Source: DATLLJ01 sp965229885 (GTDB lineage Bacteria > Acidobacteriota > Vicinamibacteria > Vicinamibacterales > CAVVIG01). Taken from it: a stretch of DNA of 64,000 bases. The notes under the pieces were generated by a model, which was given only the letters and a program-made list of their open reading frames with translations, was not told the DNA's origin and did not search any database. Location of the stretch: contig CBDDJX010000003.1 in assembly GCA_965229885.1 (NCBI GenBank), positions 992,001 to 1,056,000 on the forward strand, read 5' to 3'. Below are positions 15,693-24,532 of the stretch, piece after piece (within the stretch, counting starts at the first letter, position 1; each line of letters begins with the position of its first letter). A program made the translations under genes and the position numbers.

Positions 15693-16694
15693 TTAGGCGA
15701 GGGCTTTGGCGGCGTCCACCGCGTAGTACGTGATGATGATGTCGGCCCCGGCGCGGCGGATCGCGATCAGGGTTTCGAGCATTGCGCGATGCTCGTCGAT
15801 CCAGCCGTTGCGCGCCGCAGCCTTCAGCATCGCGTACTCGCCGCTGACGTGATACGCCGCGGTTGGATAGCCGAAGCGCTCCTTCACTCGCGCCAGGACG
15901 TCGAGGTAAGGCAGCGCCGGCTTCACCATCACCATGTCCGCGCCCTCCTCGATATCGAGGGCCACCTCGCGCAGCGCTTCCTCCGCGTTCGCCGGATCCA
16001 TCTGGTGCGAACGGCGGTCGCCGAACGCGGGCGCCGAGGCGGCGGCGTCGCGGAACGGTCCGTAGAACGCGGAGCAGTATTTCGCGGCGTACGACAGGAT
16101 CGCCGTGTTCTCGAAGCCGCGCTCATCGAGCGCCTGCCGGATGGCGCCGACGCGTCCGTCCATCATGTCCGACGGCGCGACGATGTCCGCGCCGGCGACG
16201 GCGTGCGAGACGGCCGCGCGGACGAGTTGATCGACGGTCGGATCGTTCGCAATCTCCCCGTCGATCACCATGCCGCAGTGGCCGTGATCCGTGTACTCGC
16301 ACAGGCAGACGTCGGTGATCACCAGAACGTCCGGCAGCTCGCGCTTCATCGCGCGGATAGCCGACTGTACAGGCGCCTCCGGATCGCAGGCGACCGAGCC
16401 GATGTCGTCCTTGTGATCGGGCAGGCCGAACAGCAGCACGCTCTTCACGCCGGCCGCACGGGCGATCGCGACTTCCCTGACTGCCTCGTCGACCGACAGG
16501 CTGTACACGCCGGGCATCGACGGCACTTCGCGGCGCACGCCTTCGCCCTCGCACACAAACAGGGGTAGCACGAACATCTCCGGCGACAGGCGCGTCTCGC
16601 GGACGAGCGCGCGCATGGTCTCGGACCGGCGGAGGCGACGCAGCCGCCGCGTGAGCTTCAAGGGAGCGTGGGTGCGAGTGGCTGTCGAGCTCAT
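15693..16694 (-). CDS. hemB: Delta-aminolevulinic acid dehydratase (porphobilinogen synthase)
   Basis: HemB condenses two aminolevulinate molecules into porphobilinogen. The 333-residue protein has the zinc-type cysteine triad in DVCLCEYTDHGHCG (about residue 125), the Schiff-base lysines in LSYAAKYCSAFYGPFR and VMVKPALPYLDV, and the usual RRLRR..RALVRET N-terminus. So this is a Zn-dependent rather than purely Mg-dependent type. The start ATG at 16694 overlaps the end of the cobA-hemD gene by 4 nt. Confidence 0.95.
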   Translation of the reverse strand: MSSTATRTHAPLKLTRRLRRLRRSETMRALVRETRLSPEMFVLPLFVCEGEGVRREVPSMPGVYSLSVDEAVREVAIARAAGVKSVLLFGLPDHKDDIGSVACDPEAPVQSAIRAMKRELPDVLVITDVCLCEYTDHGHCGMVIDGEIANDPTVDQLVRAAVSHAVAGADIVAPSDMMDGRVGAIRQALDERGFENTAILSYAAKYCSAFYGPFRDAAASAPAFGDRRSHQMDPANAEEALREVALDIEEGADMVMVKPALPYLDVLARVKERFGYPTAAYHVSGEYAMLKAAARNGWIDEHRAMLETLIAIRRAGADIIITYYAVDAAKALA

Positions 16695-18250
16695 GGCGTC
16701 TTCACGACCCCGGGATGACTGGCCTTTGCGAAGTGCTCGGCGATCGCGTCGACGAGCGCTGGAATAGTGTACTGCGGCGGCTGGATGGTCGTCTCGATGC
16801 GGCACTGGGCCGCCGCCTCGGCCGTGACCGGTCCGATGGACGCGACGATCGTCGTCCGCAAGAGGTCCGCCGCGGGCTCGGCGCCCAACACCTTGACGAA
16901 ATGGCGGACCGCCGAGGCGCTCGTGAACGTCACCACGTCGATGCGCCGATCGAGCAGCATCCGGTAGACGTCAGGCTCTTCTTCGCGCTCCGGATCGGTG
17001 ATCACGGTACGATAGACCACGACATCGGTGACGTCGGCTCCCTGTTTCCGCAGTTCGTCGGCGATCACCTCGCGGCCGATGTTGGCCCGAGGCAGGAGCA
17101 CTTTGAGGCCGCGGATGTCGACCGTTGCGCTCATGGCGCCCACGACGGCCTCGGCGCGGTACTCGGCCGGCATCAGGTCCACCTTGAGGCCGTAGCGACG
17201 AAGCCGATCGGCTGTCGCCTGGCCCACCGCACACAGCCTGGTGCCAGCGAGCGCACGCAGGTCGAGCGGCGTTCCGAGCAGGCGCTCGATGAAGACATCG
17301 ACTGCGCGGGCGCTGGAAAAAATGATCCAGTCGAACGTGCCGGCGCGCGCGCAGGCTTCGTCGAGCGGCGCATGGTCGTCGGGTGGGAGAATCCGAATCA
17401 TCGGTGCCTCGATCGCTTCGGCGCCCATCGCTTCAAGCCACTCCACCAGCTCGCCGGCCTGCTCGCGCGGCCGCGTCACCAGGATGCGCTTGCCGAACAG
17501 CGGCCGCTGGTCGAACCACCGGAGGTGCTCCCGCAGCGCCGCGACGCGCCCGACCACAAGGATAGCCGGCCGCCGGTCGGTGGACTCGCGCGTCAGGCGA
17601 AGGAGCTCGTCAATCGATCCGAGATGCGTTTCCTGCGTCGGCAGCGTGCCGTCGTAGATCACGGCGGCGGAGTCCTCGGCGGGCCAGCCGTGCGCCAGCA
17701 GCGAGTTGAGGATGGTCGGCAGTCGATCCGGCCCTGCGTAGCAGACGATCGTGCCATCGAGCCGGGCCAGGCTCGTCCAATCGACGGAGGCCCGCGCCTT
17801 GCCTTCATCCTCGTGGCCGCGGACGAACGTGAGCGTGTCGCCGCCGCCTGGATAGGTGATGGGGATGCCGGCATAGCTCGGCACGCCGATGCCCGCCGGA
17901 ACACCGGGCACGACCTCGAAGCGCACGCCTCGTTCGTGGAGAAACAGCGCTTCCGCGCCGCCTCGATCGAAGACGAAGGGGTCGCCCCACTTCAACCGGG
18001 CCACGGTCTTGCCCTCGAGGGCTTTTTCGGCAAGCAGATAGCAGATTGCTTCCTGTTCGAGCGGTTGCGGGGCGGCGCCGCCGACGTCGATCTTTTCCGC
18101 GTCGGGCCGCGCATGGCGCAGCAGGCGCGGATGGACCAGATGATCGAAGAGCACGACGTCGGCCGCCTGGAGGCATTTGAGTCCGCGGACGGTAATCAGT
18201 CCGGGATCGCCCGGCCCGGCGCCGATCAGGTACACCGTCGCGCGCATCAT
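16691..18250 (-). CDS. cobA-hemD: Uroporphyrinogen-III C-methyltransferase / uroporphyrinogen-III synthase fusion
   Basis: A 519-residue bifunctional protein. Residues 1-250 form a SUMT domain that adds two methyl groups to uroporphyrinogen III using SAM: VYLIGAGPGDPGLITVRG, RLKWGDPFVFDRGGAEA and VVPGVPAGIGVPSYAGIPIT. Residues from about 265 onward form uroporphyrinogen-III synthase: FGKRILVTRPREQAGEL, DWIIFSSARAV and VVTFTSASAVRHF. The same fusion order occurs in other bacteria. It overlaps hemC and hemB by 4 nt each (ATGA), so it is tightly coupled in the hem operon. A separate SUMT domain is present in the CysG-like gene at 51882. Confidence 0.93.
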   Translation of the reverse strand: MMRATVYLIGAGPGDPGLITVRGLKCLQAADVVLFDHLVHPRLLRHARPDAEKIDVGGAAPQPLEQEAICYLLAEKALEGKTVARLKWGDPFVFDRGGAEALFLHERGVRFEVVPGVPAGIGVPSYAGIPITYPGGGDTLTFVRGHEDEGKARASVDWTSLARLDGTIVCYAGPDRLPTILNSLLAHGWPAEDSAAVIYDGTLPTQETHLGSIDELLRLTRESTDRRPAILVVGRVAALREHLRWFDQRPLFGKRILVTRPREQAGELVEWLEAMGAEAIEAPMIRILPPDDHAPLDEACARAGTFDWIIFSSARAVDVFIERLLGTPLDLRALAGTRLCAVGQATADRLRRYGLKVDLMPAEYRAEAVVGAMSATVDIRGLKVLLPRANIGREVIADELRKQGADVTDVVVYRTVITDPEREEEPDVYRMLLDRRIDVVTFTSASAVRHFVKVLGAEPAADLLRTTIVASIGPVTAEAAAQCRIETTIQPPQYTIPALVDAIAEHFAKASHPGVVKTP

Positions 18251-19236
18251 GACTCGATTCCTTCGACCGCTCCCCGCGACCGGTCGGCCTCGGCGAGGAT
18301 GTCGCCCGCGCCGTCCGCGAGCAGTTGCGCGCCGACGCTGGCGCCGATGGCCGCTGCATCGGCCGGCTTCCCGTGCCCTGTTCCGGAGATCGCGCGCCTG
18401 CCGTCGAGCGACACGACCACGGCGACGAGCTCCAGTTCGCCTACGGCCATCGTCGACGCGAGCGCGCCGATCGGCGTCTGGCAGCCGCCGCCCAGCGCTT
18501 CGATCACCGCGCGCTCCGCATCGAGCGCCGCGTGCGATTCCCGGTCGTCGACCAGACGGACGGCCGCGCGGACGCGCGCGTCGCTCTCGCGAACCTCGAT
18601 CGCGACGATGCCCTGCCCAGGCGCGGGCACGCAAGCAGACGAGGGCACCCTGGCCGAAATGCGCGACGCCAGGCCGAGACGCCGCAGGCCCGCCGCCGCG
18701 AGCACGATCGCGTCGTATTCGCCGCGATCTAGCCGGCGCAGGCGCGTGTCGAGGTTGCCGCGGATGGGCGTGAAGCGTGCGCGTGGAAACAGCCGCGTCA
18801 GCTGCGCGATGCGCCGCACGCTGCTCGTTCCGATCGACGGTGACTCTCCGAGCGCGCGGACGACGTCGTTGAACGACATCCTGTCGGTCTCAACCTTCTG
18901 CGGCAACACGATGGCGTCCAGCGGATCCTCCCGGGGCAGTACGGCCCCCACCGTCAAACCAGCCGGAAGAATCGCCGGCATGTCCTTGCTGCTGTGCACC
19001 GCCAGATCAATCTCATCGCGGAGCAACGCATCCTCTATTTCTTTCACAAACAGGCGCTTGCCGCCAACTTCAGAGAGCGGCGCTGCCTGCAGCCGGTCGC
19101 CCGACGTCCTGATGACGACGATGCGGTACGAACGGTCGCTGGTCTCCTGAAGACGCGCGGCGACCTCGCGTGCCTGCCACAGCGCCAGTGGGCTGCCTCG
19201 CGTACCGAGCCGCAGCTCGGCCTGGATGTCAGCCAC
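18247..19236 (-). CDS. hemC: Hydroxymethylbilane synthase (porphobilinogen deaminase)
   Basis: HemC polymerises four porphobilinogens into hydroxymethylbilane. Motifs in order: LRLGTRGSPLALWQA at the N-terminus, the catalytic Asp in DLAVHSSKDMP (about residue 80), GTSSVRRIAQL, RGNLDTRLRRLD, and the loop with the dipyrromethane-binding Cys in ALGGGCQTPIGA (about 235). I chose the GTG at 19236, which overlaps hemA by 8 nt and gives 329 residues; the open frame runs further upstream only by antisense to the hemA end. Confidence 0.93.
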   Translation of the reverse strand: MADIQAELRLGTRGSPLALWQAREVAARLQETSDRSYRIVVIRTSGDRLQAAPLSEVGGKRLFVKEIEDALLRDEIDLAVHSSKDMPAILPAGLTVGAVLPREDPLDAIVLPQKVETDRMSFNDVVRALGESPSIGTSSVRRIAQLTRLFPRARFTPIRGNLDTRLRRLDRGEYDAIVLAAAGLRRLGLASRISARVPSSACVPAPGQGIVAIEVRESDARVRAAVRLVDDRESHAALDAERAVIEALGGGCQTPIGALASTMAVGELELVAVVVSLDGRRAISGTGHGKPADAAAIGASVGAQLLADGAGDILAEADRSRGAVEGIES

Positions 19237-20605
19237 GATTCGAGGGTCTCGACTTCGTGCGGAACGGCTCGACGCGCCCTTCGAGACGCTCGGGCCGTTC
19301 CGCACCGGGATCCGGCTCGGCGTCCGCCGACGGTGCGAGTCCGAAGAGCCGTGTCAGCGCTTCCGAGTACGCGGCGACCGTGTCGTGGTCGCCCAGCCCC
19401 TTGAGCTGTTCGGTCGGCGTCAGCAGCAGCTTCTCGACGATCAGGCGGGTGATCTCGTCGACGCACGCGCGCGCTTCCGGCCGCGCATCCGGCGGAAGGG
19501 CGGACAGCTTGAAGTCCAGCCGCTCGAGCTCCGCGCGGCGGATGTTTTCGAACTTCTGCCGCAGAGCGACGACCGTCGGGATCGCGCCGCGCGAACCGAG
19601 CCACGCGACGAACTTGCCGACCTCCTCGATGACGATCGCCTCGGCGCGCAGGACTTCGCTGGCGCGCCGGGCCAGGCCCTCGCGGACCGTCGCCTGCAGG
19701 TCGTCGATGTTGTAGAGGAACACCTGCTCGATTTCGCCCGTCGCCGGCTCGACGTCGCGCGGCATGGCGATGTCGATGATGAAGAGCGGCCGGTTGCGGC
19801 GCGGCCGCATCACGGCTTCAATGCGGCCCTTGGTGAGGATGGTCGTCCCGGCGCCGGTCGCGGTGATGACGATGTCGCTCGCGCCGAGGGCGGCGTCCAT
19901 CTCCTCCCACGGCGCGGCGCTCGCGCCGCCAATCAATTCCGCCGTCCGCGCCGCGTGCGCCATCGTCCGGCTGACGATCGTCACCTGCTGCACGCCCTGC
20001 GATTTCATGTGCTGCGCGGTCAGCTTGCCCATGGCGCCGGCGCCGATCACGAGGACGGTCCGGCCCTTGAGGTCGCCGAAGATCTTCCGTGCGAGTGCCA
20101 CCGCCGCAAAGCTCACCGAGACGGCGCCGGCGGCCAGTCCGGTTTCCGTGCGGACGCGCTTGCCGGCGGCGAACGACGAGTGGAACAAGCGGTTGAGGAC
20201 GGGGCCCACCGTGTGCGCGCCGGCGGCGAGCGCGTGGGCTTCCTTCACCTGGCCGAGAATCTGCGGCTCGCCGACCACCAGCGAATCAAGGCCCGCGGCC
20301 ACGCGGAACAGGTGGCGGGCCGAGTCGAGGTCGGCGAGATCGTACAAGTGCGGCGCGAGATCGCCACGATCGACGCCGTGGAAGTCGCTCATGAAGGCCG
20401 CGAGATCCTCGCGGGCTCCGACCGTGTCGTCGGACGCCGCATACACCTCGGCGCGGTTGCACGTGGAGAGCACGACCGCTTCATGGGTGGATCCCCGCGC
20501 GGCCAACGCCCGCAGCGCCACCTCCACGCGCCCCTGGAAGTCGACCCGCTCACGCAGGTCGACCGGCGCGGTCCGGTGACTGAGGCCCACAACGAGGATG
20601 TGCAT
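19229..20605 (-). CDS. hemA: Glutamyl-tRNA reductase
   Basis: HemA reduces glutamyl-tRNA to glutamate-1-semialdehyde with NADPH, the first step of the C5 route to heme. The 458-residue protein begins VVGLSHRTAPVDLRERV and has the catalytic cysteine in VLSTCNRAEVYA (about residue 50), GEPQILGQVKEA, the NADPH motif VIGAGAMGKLTAQ (about 184) and a C-terminal dimerisation helix region. It lies 15 nt downstream of a ccsA/hemX-like gene, an arrangement known in other bacteria where HemX affects HemA level. Confidence 0.95.
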   Translation of the reverse strand: MHILVVGLSHRTAPVDLRERVDFQGRVEVALRALAARGSTHEAVVLSTCNRAEVYAASDDTVGAREDLAAFMSDFHGVDRGDLAPHLYDLADLDSARHLFRVAAGLDSLVVGEPQILGQVKEAHALAAGAHTVGPVLNRLFHSSFAAGKRVRTETGLAAGAVSVSFAAVALARKIFGDLKGRTVLVIGAGAMGKLTAQHMKSQGVQQVTIVSRTMAHAARTAELIGGASAAPWEEMDAALGASDIVITATGAGTTILTKGRIEAVMRPRRNRPLFIIDIAMPRDVEPATGEIEQVFLYNIDDLQATVREGLARRASEVLRAEAIVIEEVGKFVAWLGSRGAIPTVVALRQKFENIRRAELERLDFKLSALPPDARPEARACVDEITRLIVEKLLLTPTEQLKGLGDHDTVAAYSEALTRLFGLAPSADAEPDPGAERPERLEGRVEPFRTKSRPSNRG

Positions 20606-20620
20606 ACAGGCGGCAGGATC

Positions 20621-21451
20621 TCAGAAATCGTGACTTGTCGTCAGGAAATAGCTGATCGGGACGAAGTTCAGCAGCACGATCGAGAAGCCGAGCGCCGAGA
20701 GGTACGCGGTGCGGCGCCCGCCCCAGCCGATGCGGCGCGCCGCAAACAGCTCGAACGAATACACCGCCCAGCAGAGCAGCGCGACGAAAATCTTCGGATC
20801 CCAGAGGGACATCGCCTGCACGCGCGGATCGAGAGCCGCCGACGGCAGCGCGCGCGCCTCGGCCGCAAACACGACGCCGGCGACGATGCCGGCGGTCAGG
20901 AAAATCCATCCGATGACGATGGCCCGCTGGTTCATGCGGTCGAGCACCTGAAGGGAAGGCAGCCGCGCGTAGAAGAACCCCAGGTGCTTCGCCTTGATCT
21001 CCTTGAAGAGGAGCACGTACGTGATGCCGATGACGCAGGCGAGCGCGAAGCTCGCGTACGCAAAGAGCAGGGACGACACGTGGATGCCGAACAGCGGTCC
21101 CTGCAGCATAGGCGCGCGTTCTTCGACCGACGGATTCATCGCCGGAATCGCCTGAAGCGCCACGAGCAGCGGCAGGATGAACACGCCCATCGCCCGCTCG
21201 TCCGTGGTCATCTCCGTGTAGAGGTACGCGAGCGCGAGCAGCCACACGAAGTCCGAGATCGCCGATGTCGGCCCCGTGATCGGGAAGTGCCCGGCGTTCA
21301 TCGTCTGCATGCCGATGACGAACGTGTGCGCCAGCGCCCCGGCAACGAGCAGCGTCGTCGCCGTCCGACCGGCGGCCGGATGGCGCCGCGCGAAGTGCCA
21401 CGCGTAGGCAACGAAGGCGACGGCGTACAGCGCCAGAGGGACGAAGTTCAT
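20621..21451 (-). CDS. CcsA/HemX-type cytochrome c assembly membrane protein
   Basis: A 276-residue integral membrane protein with about eight hydrophobic segments. It shows the family pattern of histidines in GIHVSSLLFAYASFALA and ALAHTFVI and the conserved SLWDPKIFVALLCWAVYS near residue 220, typical of the CcsA/CcmC/HemX superfamily that handles heme for cytochrome c maturation. It heads the leftward hem operon immediately before hemA and its start overlaps the end of the upstream VWFA gene by 4 nt. It could be either a HemX regulator of HemA or a system II heme handler; the sequence does not decide. Confidence 0.85.
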   Translation of the reverse strand: MNFVPLALYAVAFVAYAWHFARRHPAAGRTATTLLVAGALAHTFVIGMQTMNAGHFPITGPTSAISDFVWLLALAYLYTEMTTDERAMGVFILPLLVALQAIPAMNPSVEERAPMLQGPLFGIHVSSLLFAYASFALACVIGITYVLLFKEIKAKHLGFFYARLPSLQVLDRMNQRAIVIGWIFLTAGIVAGVVFAAEARALPSAALDPRVQAMSLWDPKIFVALLCWAVYSFELFAARRIGWGGRRTAYLSALGFSIVLLNFVPISYFLTTSHDF

Positions 21452-22467
21452 GGACGCTGAGGGGGGACTACCGGCGCGAAGTACCCGAGCTTGGTCCGGG
21501 CGACCGCGTTCGGCTGGTCGATGCGAACCACGACGCGGCGCCAGGCGCCGTCACGGCGCGGATTGCGCGACGTATAGCCGACCGTGTATTGACTCGACAG
21601 CTCGTCGGAAATCTGTCCGTAGATGCTCGCGAGTTCGGAGCTCTCGGTCGCGAAAAATGCGCGGCCGCCGGTTTCCTGCGCGAACTGGCGCAGGACGAAG
21701 TCCGCCTCGTTGAAGCCTTTCGCGCGCGATGCACCCTCGTCGCCTTTCAGGCCGATGGTGTAGATGGCGGTTTCGGATCGCTTGGCCAGGTCGAGTACTT
21801 CCTCGAACGGCAGCAGGCTCGACGTGTCTTCGCCGTCCGAGAGCACGACGATCGCCTGACGCCGCACGTCGTCGGTGCTCCTGGCCACGACCTTCTTCAA
21901 ATCTTTCAACGCAATGTAGACGGCATTGTTCAGCGACGTCGAGCCGCCGGCCGACGTCCGGCGAATCGCCCGCTCGATCTCGATCGCGTTGCTTGTGAAA
22001 GGCTGCAGGACGATGACGCGGCTGTCAAAGCTGACGACTTCGGCGAGATCCTGCTTCCGGAGCCCCTTCCCGAAGCCGATGGCGGCTTCCTGGGCGACGG
22101 GCAGCTTCGTCTCCATGCTGGCGCTGGTGTCGAGCAGCAGGGCCAGCGCGATCGGCAGGTTCGTCCGGCTGAACAGCGTCACCTCCTGCTTCACCCCGTC
22201 TTCGAACACGCTGAAATGTGCTTCCTGCAGATCGGTGAGGTAGCGCGCGCTTCCGTCGGTGACGGTGACGTTCAAGGACACGAGGTCGACGCCGACACGG
22301 AACGAAGGCGCCTGTTGAGACTGTTGAGGGGGTGCCACCTGACCGCCTGGCGAGCCCGGTTGCGATGGTCGCGAAGCGAGCGGGACCGCCGCCGCCAGGA
22401 TGACCGCCACGATGATTCCAGGGATTCCGGGGGCGTGCCGGATCGTGCCCGGAAATGGACGGATCAC
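21448..22467 (-). CDS. Secreted VWFA-related domain protein (acidobacterial type)
   Basis: A 339-residue protein with an N-terminal hydrophobic signal (residues 18-33), a Pro/Gln-rich linker, then the acidobacterial VWFA-related domain: VDLVSLNVTVTDGSARYLTDLQEAHFSVFEDGVKQEV, the MIDAS strand LALLLDTSASM (about 110), GGSTSLNNAVY and IVVLSDGEDTSS. Its closing RRDGAWRRVVVRI..TKLGYFAP is also typical. These proteins are abundant in Acidobacteriota and presumed to act in cell-surface binding, but no function is established. Start GTG at 22467 overlaps the upstream paralogue by 4 nt. Confidence 0.85.
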   Translation of the reverse strand: MIRPFPGTIRHAPGIPGIIVAVILAAAVPLASRPSQPGSPGGQVAPPQQSQQAPSFRVGVDLVSLNVTVTDGSARYLTDLQEAHFSVFEDGVKQEVTLFSRTNLPIALALLLDTSASMETKLPVAQEAAIGFGKGLRKQDLAEVVSFDSRVIVLQPFTSNAIEIERAIRRTSAGGSTSLNNAVYIALKDLKKVVARSTDDVRRQAIVVLSDGEDTSSLLPFEEVLDLAKRSETAIYTIGLKGDEGASRAKGFNEADFVLRQFAQETGGRAFFATESSELASIYGQISDELSSQYTVGYTSRNPRRDGAWRRVVVRIDQPNAVARTKLGYFAPVVPPQRP

Positions 22468-23381
22468 CGTCGTGCCTGTTGATCGTTGACCGGGATCCCG
22501 CGGGCTGTCAGGCCGGCCCTCCGGGCGGCGACCGTGATGCGTTGCGGCGGGATCAGCGAGTCCGGGTGCGCGTAGACGACGCGGTACGTATGCGTGAGCA
22601 CGGTGGCCAACTGCTGAAGCGTGCCGGCCAGTGCCATGCCGGTCAGCAGCTGCGTGTGGGTGCCGCCGGCCACGCGCGGCCCTTCGTCGATGACCGTATG
22701 ACGATAGCGCACACCGTCGCTCGTGCCGGCCGCGGGCGGTCCAAGGCTGATGACATGCAGCGCGGCTCCGCTTTCGCGCAGCGGGGTGAGTACCTGGTCC
22801 GGATGCCGACTGCTCAGTTCCTGGCCCTCGCCCGTAATCGCGACGATCACGGGACGCGTCGACTCACGCTTCTTGATGCCCTGCGAGACTTCGATGATCC
22901 CGTCGAGGAGGTAGCTGCCGCTGTTCGAGCTCTCCTGCCACACACGGTCGATGGCCCTGCTCAGCGGCGCGGGGTCGATGGAGTAGTTCGCGAGGATCGT
23001 GGGCCGGCTTCCGACGGTGATGATCGCGACCTCGTTGCGCCGGCCTGACGCGGTCGACTCCGTCAGCGTCTCGACGAAGGCCGGGAGCGCCCGTCGAATA
23101 TGAGGAATCTGCGGCGCGGCGGCGGTGCTGTTGTCAACCAGGATGGCCACCTGCATCGGGTCGGTGGCTGGGACGACCCTCAAGACCTCGCGCGAGACGT
23201 TGTCTTCCTGGACCAAGAAGTCCGAGGGGCCCAGATCCGGCACCGGGGCCCCTGTCCGGTCGACCACGCTGACGTACATGGTTCGCTCGATCGCCTGCGC
23301 CAGGAGCGTGGGAGGGGGGCCCAGGACTAGTGCGACGAGCGCGGCGAGGGCTGACAAGCTGGCCAGCATGCATCGCTTCAT
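22464..23381 (-). CDS. Secreted VWFA-related domain protein, second copy
   Basis: A 305-residue paralogue of the downstream gene. It has a signal peptide (residues 5-30 ending near LLAQA), then YVSVVDRTGAPVPDLGPSDFLVQEDNVSREVL and the VWFA core AILVDNSTAA. The MIDAS DxSxS reads DNSTA, so metal binding may be weakened. The fold ends with TYRVVYAHPDSL...ITV. I chose ATG 23381 over the longer frame because a TATACT ends 6 nt before it and a signal peptide follows directly. The gene is divergent from the nuo operon. Confidence 0.8.
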   Translation of the reverse strand: MKRCMLASLSALAALVALVLGPPPTLLAQAIERTMYVSVVDRTGAPVPDLGPSDFLVQEDNVSREVLRVVPATDPMQVAILVDNSTAAAPQIPHIRRALPAFVETLTESTASGRRNEVAIITVGSRPTILANYSIDPAPLSRAIDRVWQESSNSGSYLLDGIIEVSQGIKKRESTRPVIVAITGEGQELSSRHPDQVLTPLRESGAALHVISLGPPAAGTSDGVRYRHTVIDEGPRVAGGTHTQLLTGMALAGTLQQLATVLTHTYRVVYAHPDSLIPPQRITVAARRAGLTARGIPVNDQQARR

Positions 23382-23387
23382 CAGGCC

Positions 23388-23393
23388 AGTATA
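23388..23393 (-). promoter_or_regulatory. Leaderless -10 box (TATACT) for the VWFA genes
   Basis: TATACT on the minus strand ends 6 nt before the ATG at 23381. This is the same hexamer and spacing as at pyrK and at the TPR gene (36756). No Shine-Dalgarno sequence lies between. Confidence 0.55.
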
Positions 23394-23395
23394 GG

Positions 23396-23425
23396 TTGAA
23401 ACGGATGTGGCATGCATGCTATAAA
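23396..23425 (+). promoter_or_regulatory. Sigma-70-type promoter of the nuo operon
   Basis: TTGAAA (23396-23401) and TATAAA (23420-23425) are separated by 18 nt. Transcription would start near 23432, about 40 nt before nuoA. It lies back to back with the leaderless -10 box of the VWFA genes. Confidence 0.6.
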
Positions 23426-23473
23426 CCAACGACTTTTCCACCATCGCGCCTCTTCGCGCGGTAAATCATCTAG

Positions 23474-23830
23474 ATGCTTTCCGCCTATATACCCATCGCC
23501 ATCTTCGTCGTGGTCGCGACTGGCTTCGCGATTTTTACGTTGGTCTTTTCGAGCCTGATCCATTCAGAAAAGTACAACCAGGTGAAGCTCGAGCCGTATG
23601 AGTGCGGCATCGAACCGGTCACCGGCGCGCGCGATCGATACAGCATCCGGTACTACCTCGTGGCGATGCTCTTCGTCATCTTCGACGTCGAGACCGTCTT
23701 CATGTTTCCGTGGGCCGTTATCTTCGACGAGCTGCTGCTGTTCGGGCTCATCGAGATGATCGTGTTCGTCTTCATCCTGCTGGTCGGGTACTACTACGCG
23801 TGGCAGAAGGGCGCCCTCGAATGGGTCTAA
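23474..23830 (+). CDS. nuoA: NADH-quinone oxidoreductase subunit A
   Basis: NuoA is a three-helix membrane subunit of respiratory complex I near the quinone channel. The 118-residue protein has the conserved EPYECGIEP..GARDRYSIRYYLVAMLFVIFDVETVFMFPWA loop and helix, with the acidic residues of the second segment intact. ATG at 23474 opens a rightward operon. Its TAA is followed directly by the nuoC ATG. In most bacteria nuoB would come next but is absent here. Confidence 0.95.
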   Translation: MLSAYIPIAIFVVVATGFAIFTLVFSSLIHSEKYNQVKLEPYECGIEPVTGARDRYSIRYYLVAMLFVIFDVETVFMFPWAVIFDELLLFGLIEMIVFVFILLVGYYYAWQKGALEWV

Positions 23831-24532
23831 ATGGCTGACGATCCGCAGAAACCGCCCGAGTCCGCCCCGTTGGTCCCGTCGGCCCCGTCGGCCCCGGCGG
23901 CCCCGGCGGCGTCGTCCGCGGCAAAGCCGGCGGCTGCCGGCGCTGCGCACGTGCCCAAGGCGGCCGCGGCCGTCGGTCCGCCCGATCCGCCGCCGCCCTC
24001 CGGCGTCGCGCCGCCCGCCTTCATCGCCGCGCTCGACGCGGTGGTGCCGGGCAGCGTGCTGCACGTCAGCTACTGGGTTGGAGACTGGACGATCATCGTG
24101 CCCGTGGCGCGCCTCCTCGAGGTCGCGCGGCAGCTGCGCGACGCGCCGGACGCCGCGTTCGACATGTGTTCGGACGTGACGGCGACCGACTGGCCGCTCC
24201 GTCCCGAACGCTTCGACATGGTCTACTGTCTCTATTCCACGCGGCACCGCCACCGCATTCGCGTGAAGGCGAAGGCCGGCGAGCACGAGCCGGTGCCATC
24301 GATGACCGGTGTGTGGCCGGCCGCCAACTGGCTGGAGCGCGAGGTCTATGACATGTTCGGGGTGAACATCACCGGGCATCCCGACCGCCGCCGCATCCTG
24401 ATGCCGGAGGACTGGCAGGGCTTCCCGGAGCGAAAGGATTACCCGCTCGAAGGGCCGGGCGAGCTGCTGATGGAGAACCCGCTCGATTGGCTCAAGCTGC
24501 GGCAGGCGGGCGAAGAAGCGGATATCGAATAA
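23831..24532 (+). CDS. nuoC: NADH-quinone oxidoreductase subunit C
   Basis: NuoC belongs to the connecting arm of complex I. The core domain starts near residue 60 and holds EVARQLRDAP..FDMCSDVTATDWP, YCLYSTRHRHRIRVK, and the signature SMTGVWPAANWLEREVYDMFGVNITGHPDRRRILMPEDW..FPERKDYPL. An unusual Ala/Pro-rich N-terminal tail of about 55 residues precedes it, encoded by runs of 'gccccgtcg' and 'gccccggcg' triplets (23872-23920). It is not fused to NuoD. It overlaps nuoD by 1 nt. Confidence 0.94.
   Translation: MADDPQKPPESAPLVPSAPSAPAAPAASSAAKPAAAGAAHVPKAAAAVGPPDPPPPSGVAPPAFIAALDAVVPGSVLHVSYWVGDWTIIVPVARLLEVARQLRDAPDAAFDMCSDVTATDWPLRPERFDMVYCLYSTRHRHRIRVKAKAGEHEPVPSMTGVWPAANWLEREVYDMFGVNITGHPDRRRILMPEDWQGFPERKDYPLEGPGELLMENPLDWLKLRQAGEEADIE

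Noticed and set aside
16715..21460. Very long plus-strand open frames (811 and 744 codons) across the hem operon
   Set aside because: They are antisense to hemB-hemX genes with intact motifs, rich in Arg and His as expected for shadow frames in GC-rich DNA, and show no domain.
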